The position numbers and the translations under genes are program-made. From contig CABRFA010000009.1 in the NCBI GenBank assembly GCA_902470065.1, positions 1 to 45,004 on the forward strand: a stretch of DNA of 45,004 nucleotides, in the 5' to 3' direction. The DNA comes from an uncultured Collinsella sp. Lineage in GTDB: Bacteria > Actinomycetota > Coriobacteriia > Coriobacteriales > Coriobacteriaceae. Shown one piece after another: positions 38,758 to 45,004 of the stretch (the stretch's first letter is position 1; the number at the start of each line of letters is the position of its first letter). The notes below the pieces were generated by a model. The model was not told the origin of the DNA, ran no database searches, and saw only the letters and a list, made by a program, of their open reading frames with translations.

Positions 38758-41118
38758 GTGAAGCTCGATACGCTCGAGATTGGAAAGGACGCCGTTGTCG
38801 CATCGGTGGCATCGGACGATCAGGCACTCCGACAACATATTTTGGACATGGGCCTAACACCGGGCACCGAAGTCACCATGATGAAGTATGCCCCCATGGG
38901 CGACCCGCTCGAGATTCGCCTACGCGGCTACGAGTTGACGCTGCGCAAGGACGATGCTGCTCGCATCGAGCTCGTAGATGTCCACGACACCGATACGGGT
39001 CCGCGCGCTAACGCCGCAATCGGCACGACGGAGCACCCGGCACTCGGCGAGGGAACGTATTCGCCCCGTGCGGCAAAGACGGCCGTGCCCGAGGGCGCAC
39101 CGCTTCATTTTGCCCTCGCCGGCAACCAAAACTGCGGTAAGACCACGCTGTTCAACCAGCTGACGGGCTCCAACCAGCATGTTGGTAACTTTCCCGGCGT
39201 GACGGTCGACCGCAAAGATGGCGCCATCCGCAACCATCCCGAGGCGAGCGTTACCGACCTGCCTGGCATCTATTCGCTGTCGCCGTACACGGGCGAGGAG
39301 ATCGTGAGCCGCCAGTTTATCCTTGATGAGCACCCCGATGCCATCATCGATATCATCGACGCCACCAATATCGAACGCAACCTGTACCTGACGCTGCAGC
39401 TTATGGAGCTCGATTGCCCCATGGTTATCGCGCTTAACATGATGGACGAGGTGACGACCAACGGCGGTGCCATTGACGTCAACCTGCTCGAGAGTCTGCT
39501 GGGCGTGCCGGTCGTTCCCATTAGCGCCGCACGCAACGAGGGTATCGGCGAGCTGGTGGACCATGCCCTGCATGTGGCGCGTTTCCGCGAGCGTCCCGGC
39601 CGCCTAGACTTCTGCGCGCCCGATGGCCCGGACGGCGGCGCGTTGCACCGCTGCATCCACGGCATCGCCAACCTCATCGAAGACCATGCCGCCACGGCGC
39701 ACATTCCCGTGCGTTTTGCGGCGACCAAGCTGGTTGAGGGCGACGAGCTGGTGACCGAGGCGCTTCATCTGGATCGAAACGAGCTCGACGCTATCGAGCA
39801 CATCATTACCCAGATGGAGGGCGAGGCCGGCACCGACCGCCTGTCCGCGCTGGCCGATATGCGCTTTAGCTTTATCGGCGACGTGTGTGGGCGTTGCGTC
39901 GTTAAGCCGCATGAGAGCCGCGAGCATGTGCGCTCCGTCAAGATTGACCGCATCCTGACAGGTCGTTACACAGCCATTCCGGCGTTCCTGGTGATCATGG
40001 GCCTCGTCTTTTGGCTGACGTTTGGCGTGATCGGCGCGGCGTTGCAGGGACTCATGGAGGACGGCATCGCTGCCATCATCGCCTCGGCCGATGCGGGTCT
40101 CAAGGCGTTCGGCACCAACGACGTGGTGCGCTCGCTGGCTGTCGACGGCGTGCTTACGGGCGTAGGCAGTGTGTTGACCTTCCTGCCGATTATCGTCGTG
40201 CTCTTTTTGTTCCTCTCCATTCTGGAGGACTCGGGCTACATGGCGCGCGTCGCCTTTGTCATGGATAAGGTATTGCGTCGCTTTGGCCTGTCGGGCCGCA
40301 GCTTTGTGCCCATGCTCGTCGGTTTTGGCTGTACCGTGCCGGCTATCATGTCGACCCGTACGCTCCCATCCGAACACGACCGCAAGATGACGGTCATGCT
40401 CACGCCGTTCATGAGCTGCTCGGCCAAGTTGCCGGTTTACGGCTTGCTGTGCGGGGCGTTTTTCCCGCAGGCGACGGTTCCCGCCATGGTCTCGCTCTAT
40501 CTGATCGGTATCGTGGTCGGCTGCATTGCGGCCTTGGTGCTCAACCGCACGGCATTTAAGGGCGATCCGGTGCCATTTATCATGGAGCTTCCCAATTACC
40601 GCCTGCCGAGCGTCAAGACGACAGTGATGCTGGCATGGGATAAAGCCAAGGATTTTATTACCAAGGCCTTTACCATTATCTTTGCCGCTACCGTGGTCAT
40701 CTGGTTCCTTCAGACGTTCGATATCCGCTTTAATGTGGTCGCCGATCAGTCGCAAAGCCTGCTTGCGGGCCTCGGCAGCATCATTGCGCCGGCGCTGGCG
40801 CCGCTTGGGTTTGGCGACTGGCGTGCATCCACGGCGCTCGTCACCGGACTTATCGCCAAGGAGAGTGTCATCTCGACCCTCACGGTGCTTTTGGGCGCGA
40901 CCTCGCCTGCGGTGTTGTCGACCATGTTCTCTCCGTTTACTGCCTACGTGTTCCTGGTCTTTACGCTGCTGTACCCGCCCTGCGTGGCAGCCATCGGTGC
41001 CGTCAAGAGCGAGTTGGGCGCGCGCTACGCCGTTGCCGTGTTCGCGTTTCAGGTGGCAGTCGCCTGGATCGTGGCGTTTGTCGTGCATTCGGCGGGCATA
41101 TTGCTGGGGCTGGCTTAG
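38758..41118 (+). CDS. feoB: Ferrous iron transporter, FeoA-FeoB fusion
   Basis: Inner-membrane Fe(II) importer. 786 aa from GTG 38758 with GGGGGAGG ahead. Residues ~1-75 are a FeoA (SH3-like) domain, then a ~40-residue linker. The G domain has G1 GNQNCGKTT (122-130), G2 NFPGVTVD, G3 DLPGIYSL with the FeoB-type TGEE, and G4 NMMDE. Eight to nine membrane helices follow with two Gate motifs (LPIIVVLFLFLSILEDSGYMAR and the later repeat), and conserved cysteines in GFGCTVPAIMSTRTL and SCSAKLPVY. The fusion makes a separate feoA unnecessary; no feoC is visible. Tandem iron boxes upstream imply DtxR-type control. Confidence 0.96.
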   Translation: MKLDTLEIGKDAVVASVASDDQALRQHILDMGLTPGTEVTMMKYAPMGDPLEIRLRGYELTLRKDDAARIELVDVHDTDTGPRANAAIGTTEHPALGEGTYSPRAAKTAVPEGAPLHFALAGNQNCGKTTLFNQLTGSNQHVGNFPGVTVDRKDGAIRNHPEASVTDLPGIYSLSPYTGEEIVSRQFILDEHPDAIIDIIDATNIERNLYLTLQLMELDCPMVIALNMMDEVTTNGGAIDVNLLESLLGVPVVPISAARNEGIGELVDHALHVARFRERPGRLDFCAPDGPDGGALHRCIHGIANLIEDHAATAHIPVRFAATKLVEGDELVTEALHLDRNELDAIEHIITQMEGEAGTDRLSALADMRFSFIGDVCGRCVVKPHESREHVRSVKIDRILTGRYTAIPAFLVIMGLVFWLTFGVIGAALQGLMEDGIAAIIASADAGLKAFGTNDVVRSLAVDGVLTGVGSVLTFLPIIVVLFLFLSILEDSGYMARVAFVMDKVLRRFGLSGRSFVPMLVGFGCTVPAIMSTRTLPSEHDRKMTVMLTPFMSCSAKLPVYGLLCGAFFPQATVPAMVSLYLIGIVVGCIAALVLNRTAFKGDPVPFIMELPNYRLPSVKTTVMLAWDKAKDFITKAFTIIFAATVVIWFLQTFDIRFNVVADQSQSLLAGLGSIIAPALAPLGFGDWRASTALVTGLIAKESVISTLTVLLGATSPAVLSTMFSPFTAYVFLVFTLLYPPCVAAIGAVKSELGARYAVAVFAFQVAVAWIVAFVVHSAGILLGLA

Positions 41119-41159
41119 TTATTTATTGACGGCGCAACCTTTGTGTATCGAATTGTTTC

Positions 41160-41205
41160 GGTCCCGTGTCCGTTACTGACGGATGCGGGACCGTTGCTAT
41201 ATAAT
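41160..41205 (+). promoter_or_regulatory. Terminator-like hairpin after feoB and TATAAT box for the MFS gene
   Basis: 14-bp stem (41160-41173 with 41179-41192, two G-U) with no T-tract, then a perfect TATAAT (41200-41205) 34 bp before the MFS start. No convincing -35, so the promoter may overlap the hairpin. Confidence 0.55.
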
Positions 41206-41238
41206 CGCCTCCGCTCAAAATGATTGGAGATGTTATAT

Positions 41239-42435
41239 ATGAGTCAGGCAAGGCAAGACGGCATCACGCTCAGGCAGTGGCTCCCACTCGTCGGGCTCAC
41301 CTGCTGTGCGTTCGTGTTCAACACGTCGGAGTTTATGCCCATCGGCCTTTTGACTGATATCGCCGCGTCGTTCTCGCTCACCGAGGCCCAGGCGGGCATC
41401 ATGATCTCGGTCTATGCCTGGGGCGTCATGCTGCTGTCGTTGCCGCTCATGATGTTCGCTTCGCGTTTTGAGTTCAAGCGGATGCTGCTGGGCGTGCTGG
41501 CCGTGTTCTCGCTCGGTCAGTTCCTGTCCGCTGTGGCGCCGACCTATCCCATCCTGGTCTGCGCGCGCCTGGTGGTCGCTTGCGCACATGCCGTGTTCTG
41601 GTCAGTCGCCTCGATTATGGCCTCGCGCCTGGTTGACACTCGCCACGGCGCGCTCGCCATCAGCATGATCGCTACGGGCTCGTCCATCGCGCAGATCTTT
41701 GGCCTGCCTCTCGGTCGCGCCATTGGCTTGGCCGTGGGCTGGCGCATGACGTTTGCCGTGGTCGGGGGCCTCTCAGCCATCGCGGTCGTCTACCAGGCAG
41801 CGGTGTTCCCGGCCATGCCGGCGGGTGAGCGCTTTACAGTCAAACAGCTGCCCGAGCTGCTCAAGAACCCGCTCCTCATCGCGCTCTACGCAGTCACGGT
41901 CTTCATGGCGACCGGCTATTACGCAAGCTACAGCTATATCGAGCCCTTCCTGGCGCAGGTCGCGCACGTCGATGCGGGCGCCATTACCATGACGCTGACG
42001 GCGTTTGGCTGCTCTGGTTTGCTCGGAAGCTGGCTGTTTGGCCGCCTGTTCGATGGGCATCGCTTCCCGTTCTTGGCTATCACGCTCTCCGGCGTGCCGG
42101 TGGCCCTGCTGCTCATGGGGCCGGCCGCATCGTCGCTCGTGACAGTGCTTGCCGTCTGCGCACTGTGGGGTTGCTGCGCCACGGCCTTTAACGTGGCGTT
42201 TCAGGCCGAGCTCATCAAGCACACGTCGGCAGATTCATCGGCCGTCGCCATGTCGATCTTCTCGGGCCTGTTTAACCTCGGTATTGGCACGGGTACCGCG
42301 ATCGGCGGCGCCGTGGTTTCGGGTCCCGGTATCGCCTGGATCGGCTGCGCGGGTGGCGCAATCGCCGCCGTGGGTGTCATCCTCGCCATCACGGTAATGT
42401 TCCCGGCCATCCGTCGCGCAAAGCCCGTTGCCTAA
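41239..42435 (+). CDS. MFS efflux transporter (SotB/DHA1 type)
   Basis: 398 aa, twelve membrane helices. ATG 41239 lies 9 nt after GGAG. The N terminus has FNTSEFMPIGLLTDIAASFSLTEAQAG, typical of the SotB/AraJ/YdhP group, and motif-A-like ASRFEFKRMLL between helices 2 and 3. SotB exports sugars such as arabinose and IPTG; others in the group export drugs or purines. No regulator is adjacent. A palindromic repeat follows the stop. Confidence 0.87.
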   Translation: MSQARQDGITLRQWLPLVGLTCCAFVFNTSEFMPIGLLTDIAASFSLTEAQAGIMISVYAWGVMLLSLPLMMFASRFEFKRMLLGVLAVFSLGQFLSAVAPTYPILVCARLVVACAHAVFWSVASIMASRLVDTRHGALAISMIATGSSIAQIFGLPLGRAIGLAVGWRMTFAVVGGLSAIAVVYQAAVFPAMPAGERFTVKQLPELLKNPLLIALYAVTVFMATGYYASYSYIEPFLAQVAHVDAGAITMTLTAFGCSGLLGSWLFGRLFDGHRFPFLAITLSGVPVALLLMGPAASSLVTVLAVCALWGCCATAFNVAFQAELIKHTSADSSAVAMSIFSGLFNLGIGTGTAIGGAVVSGPGIAWIGCAGGAIAAVGVILAITVMFPAIRRAKPVA

Positions 42436-42451
42436 TCACGTTCCCTCATCA

Positions 42452-42524
42452 GTTGCGGTGGAATAGTTCCTGTTTAAGGCCTCTGAAGGCCCAAGCGGGA
42501 ACTATTCCACCGCAACTTATTTTG
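42452..42524 (+). terminator. Repeat family TTGCGGTGRAATAGTTCC, copy 3
   Basis: 21-bp arms (42452-42472 with 42496-42516) followed by TTATTTTG. It lies 16 bp after the MFS stop. The loop TTTAAGGCCTCTGAAGGCCCAAG is nearly that of copy 1, so similarity is not limited to the stem. Confidence 0.75.
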
Positions 42525-42588
42525 GGGGAGGGGATGCGCGGCGGGCATACAATGGATGTCGTTGTGTTGAGCTTACCGGGAGGTTGCT

Positions 42589-43965
42589 ATGTGGGCATAC
42601 GAGACGACGTTCTATCAGATCTATCCGCTGGGCTTTTGCGGAGCTCCGCGCGAAAACGCCGCGCCCGTTGCCGAAGAAGAGCTCGCCCAGGCCGCCGATG
42701 CCACAGCTAGCCCCGATGCTCCTATCATGAAGATCGCCCAATGGGCCGACTACCTGCAAAAACTCGGTATTGGCGCTGTGCTGATCAATCCGCCGCTCGA
42801 GTCTGATAGCCACGGCTACGATACGCGCAGCCTGCGCCATATCGACCGCCGCCTGGGTGGGGACGCCGATTTTGCTGCCGTATGCGAGACACTGCACGCC
42901 CATGGCATCCGCGTGGTGCTCGATGCTGTCTTCAACCACGTCGGTCGCGGCTTTTGGGCCTTCCGCGATGTGCAGGAGCGCAAGTGGGATTCGCCCTACA
43001 AGGACTGGTTCCACATCAGTTTTGACGGCGACTCCTGCTATGGCGACGGCTTTTGGTACGAGGGCTGGGAGGGCCATTTTGAGCTTGTGAAGCTCAACCT
43101 GCAAAACCCCGCCGTGGTCGATTATCTGCTCGAGTCTGTGCACCGTTGGGCCGACGTCTTTGACGTCGACGGTCTGCGCTTGGACGTCGCCTACATGCTC
43201 GACCGCGATTTCATGCGCCGCCTGCATACTTTTACCCGTGAGCTCAAGCCCGACTTTGTGCTGATTGGTGAGACGCTCCACGGCGACTACAACCAGATCG
43301 TCAACGACGAGATGCTCGACTCCTGCACCAACTACGAGTGCTACAAGGGCCTGTACTCCAGCTTTAACTCGGTCAACATGTTCGAGATCGCCCATTCGTT
43401 GCACCGCCAGTTTGGCGGCGACCCGTGGTGCATCTACCGCGGCAAACACCTGCTGTCGTTTGTTGACAACCACGATGTGCCGCGCCTGGCGAGCATCCTG
43501 ACGGACAAGTCCTGCCTGCGCCCCGCCTACGGCATGCTCTTTGGTATGCCGGGCATTCCGTGCGTCTACTACGGCAGCGAGTGGGGGATTGCCGGCGAAA
43601 AGGGCGGCCCCGATGGCGATTGGGCGCTACGTCCTGCGCTCGATGAGCCTGCGCCCAACGAGTTAACGGCCTTCATCAAGCAGCTCGCGCACCTACGCTC
43701 GGCAAACGACGCGGCGGCCCGTGCCCTCAACTACGGTGCCTATCGCAACGTGGTGATCCAGAACAAGCAGCTGCTGTTCGAGCGCGCCTGCGATGACGCG
43801 ACGGTGCTCGTGGCGGACAACGCCGTGAACGAGCCCTATACCTTTGGAGCCGGCGAGCTCAACGGCTTCTTCGTCGACCTGCTTGCCGACGATGCGCCCA
43901 CGGTCGAGCTGACGGGTACCCTTGAGCTTGCACCCTACGAGGTGCGCTATCTGCTGAGGGCCTAG
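42589..43965 (+). CDS. GH13 family alpha-glucosidase/cyclomaltodextrinase-like enzyme
   Basis: 458-aa cytoplasmic glycosidase, no signal peptide. The TIM barrel carries the four GH13 regions: I DAVFNHVG, II GLRLDVAY (nucleophile D199), III IGETLHGD (acid/base E228) and IV FVDNHDVPR (D296). The short domain B has a KDWFHISFDGDSCYGDG-like segment as in neopullulanase/cyclomaltodextrinase enzymes; the N-terminal starch-binding domain of those is absent. It likely breaks down imported maltodextrins. ATG 42589 follows GGGAGG. The next gene starts 3 bp after its stop. Confidence 0.9.
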   Translation: MWAYETTFYQIYPLGFCGAPRENAAPVAEEELAQAADATASPDAPIMKIAQWADYLQKLGIGAVLINPPLESDSHGYDTRSLRHIDRRLGGDADFAAVCETLHAHGIRVVLDAVFNHVGRGFWAFRDVQERKWDSPYKDWFHISFDGDSCYGDGFWYEGWEGHFELVKLNLQNPAVVDYLLESVHRWADVFDVDGLRLDVAYMLDRDFMRRLHTFTRELKPDFVLIGETLHGDYNQIVNDEMLDSCTNYECYKGLYSSFNSVNMFEIAHSLHRQFGGDPWCIYRGKHLLSFVDNHDVPRLASILTDKSCLRPAYGMLFGMPGIPCVYYGSEWGIAGEKGGPDGDWALRPALDEPAPNELTAFIKQLAHLRSANDAAARALNYGAYRNVVIQNKQLLFERACDDATVLVADNAVNEPYTFGAGELNGFFVDLLADDAPTVELTGTLELAPYEVRYLLRA

Positions 43966-43968
43966 CTC

Positions 43969-44538
43969 GTGGCCGCGTCTGACGAGGGCTATCAGCATAT
44001 TGAGCATGGGTTTGAACCCGTGTTTGACGAGCGCTCGCGCGTTTTGGTGTTGGGGTCGTTTCCTTCGGTGCTCTCGCGTGCCAATGCCTTCTACTATGGC
44101 AATCCGCAGAACCGCTTTTGGCGCGTGATGGCCGCGTGCCTTGGTGCGCCCGTGCCGCCCAACGAGGGAGACTCTTTGGCAAGCGGTGAGCCCGCGACGC
44201 TCGATGCCTCGATTGCCGCCAAGCGGGCCATGCTGCTGAACGGCGGCGTGGCCCTGTGGGATGTGATCGAGAGCTGTGACATCAAGGGCTCGAGTGACGC
44301 GAGCATCAAAAACGTCGTTCCGGCGCATGCCGAGCGTATTACCGGTGCAGCTCCTATCGAGGTCGTTGTCTGTAACGGCGGCACGGCAGGGCGGCTCTAC
44401 AAGCACTACCTGCAAGAGCGCACGGGGCTGCCGGCCATCGTTCTGCCGTCGACAAGTCCCGCCAATGCCGCCTGGCGCCTGGAGCGGCTTGTTGAGCGGT
44501 GGAGCGGCGCCGCTGATTGGCAGGCTTTTTCGATTTAG
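43969..44538 (+). CDS. DNA-deoxyinosine/uracil glycosylase (UDG family 6-like)
   Basis: Base-excision repair enzyme removing hypoxanthine (deaminated adenine) from DNA. 189 aa from GTG 43969, 3 bp after the previous stop, weak Shine-Dalgarno. UDG-fold motifs: VLVLGSFPSVLSR (motif I region), YYGNPQNRFW, ALWDVIESCDIKGSSDASIKN, and LPSTSPANA (C-terminal motif). The Asn in SIKN is the family-6 feature. Functional link to the upstream glycosidase is not apparent; coupling may be coincidental. The stop codon overlaps that of the convergent next gene. Confidence 0.85.
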   Translation: MAASDEGYQHIEHGFEPVFDERSRVLVLGSFPSVLSRANAFYYGNPQNRFWRVMAACLGAPVPPNEGDSLASGEPATLDASIAAKRAMLLNGGVALWDVIESCDIKGSSDASIKNVVPAHAERITGAAPIEVVVCNGGTAGRLYKHYLQERTGLPAIVLPSTSPANAAWRLERLVERWSGAADWQAFSI

Positions 44539-45004
44539 CAGTTTGAGTGCTCGGCAAGATGCCTCATAACGGCGTGCCAGATCGGTGTGGGCAGTGCAGA
44601 CGTGGCGCGCACCATGCCGTCGGTGTCGACGCCACCCGTTGCGGCACCACCGAGCTTTTGCGCGTGTTCGACGGAACATCCCATGCGAACGGCGCCCACG
44701 AGCTTGTCCATGGCCTCAGAAAACGGTCGCCGCAAGAGTCCCATGCGCGGAGAGCGACGAAGCGCCGCAATGCCGCTGCCGGCGCAGATGGCAACGCCGC
44801 CACACCACAATTGGTCATGGCGCTCACATGCCTTGTGCAGGCGAACGGCGGTCCCACGCGCCTGCTCAGTGCCCTCTTGTGCGGCTCGAATCGCAGCATA
44901 GACGCGCGTTCCCGTACCGCCAAAGCGCTCAAGCGCCTGCTCGATGGCTGTCAACGTCTCATCGTCAGCCACATCTTCAATGGCCAGCACGATGCCATCG
45001 GCAA
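44535..45004 (-). CDS. Unrecognised protein, 5' end cut by the window edge
   Basis: At least 156 residues; the frame is open to the right edge, where it reads ADGIVLAIEDVADDETL. Internal features: an acidic helical segment, WCGGVAICAGSGIAALRRSPRMGLL with a Gly-rich turn, and RMGCSVEHAQKLGGAATGG. The Gly-rich pattern and length could fit a flavodoxin/NADPH-FMN reductase-like fold, but I cannot assign a family with confidence. Its TAA overlaps the TAG of the convergent glycosylase gene. Confidence 0.6.
   Translation of the reverse strand, partial: ADGIVLAIEDVADDETLTAIEQALERFGGTGTRVYAAIRAAQEGTEQARGTAVRLHKACERHDQLWCGGVAICAGSGIAALRRSPRMGLLRRPFSEAMDKLVGAVRMGCSVEHAQKLGGAATGGVDTDGMVRATSALPTPIWHAVMRHLAEHSNC

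Overview
The window is chromosomal DNA from a high-GC bacterium. Gene content and order (clpC, disA-ispD-ispF-cysS-rlmB-yacP, a tRNA block before tuf, rpmG-tRNA-Trp-secE-nusG-rplK-rplA, a FeoA-FeoB fusion) and the GC-rich third codon positions fit Actinomycetota, class Coriobacteriia, most likely a gut Collinsella. That assignment comes from recognition, not a database search. I see no prophage, insertion sequence, CRISPR array or replication origin.

Layout. 1-4406: 3' part of clpC and pepD. 4430-6289: a HipBA-type kinase/repressor pair with three evenly spaced operator-like repeats. 6326-7092: manganese exporter mntP behind a yybP-ykoY-type Mn riboswitch. 7252-12740: a core operon for c-di-AMP synthesis (disA), isoprenoid synthesis (ispD, ispF), cysteinyl-tRNA synthesis (cysS), 23S rRNA methylation (rlmB) and a NYN-domain RNase, with a long rod-like RNA fold between cysS and rlmB. 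12768-14179: a helix-turn-helix/HipA-like fusion next to a perfect 22-bp inverted repeat. 14333-19676: translation block with five tRNAs, tuf, rpmG, secE, nusG, rplK and rplA; about 0.8 kb near its left end has almost no genes and carries two repeat systems. 19690-31919, nearly all minus strand: phosphoesterase, cytoplasmic BMP-like protein, MscS channel, TrpXYZ-like ABC importer, WYL regulator, asnS, an OatA-like acyltransferase and PTS EIIA. 32167-38244: hydrolase, then a GntR regulator divergent from a dimethylargininase-like enzyme and an amino acid permease, then a zinc-ribbon membrane protein. 38639-45004: iron-regulated feoAB fusion, MFS exporter, GH13 glucosidase, a family-6-like DNA glycosylase and a gene cut by the right edge.

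How the parts work together. Metal control recurs: the Mn riboswitch on mntP sits beside disA, whose family needs divalent metal, and feoAB carries two tandem DtxR-like boxes. The GntR/dimethylargininase/permease group looks like an inducible module for uptake and hydrolysis of methylated arginines. The two HipA-type loci look like independent kinase toxin modules.

The most unusual content is non-coding. Several families of palindromic repeats fill the intergenic gaps: two arrays of 62-bp hairpin units at separate loci, three 80-bp-period hairpins, a nest of GAGCGTGGA repeats, three copies of a long terminator-like palindrome, and four hairpins sharing a TGTCCCYTT core (three of them ending in the stop codon of a minus-strand gene). 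These and the cysS-rlmB RNA rod are the best candidates for something undescribed.
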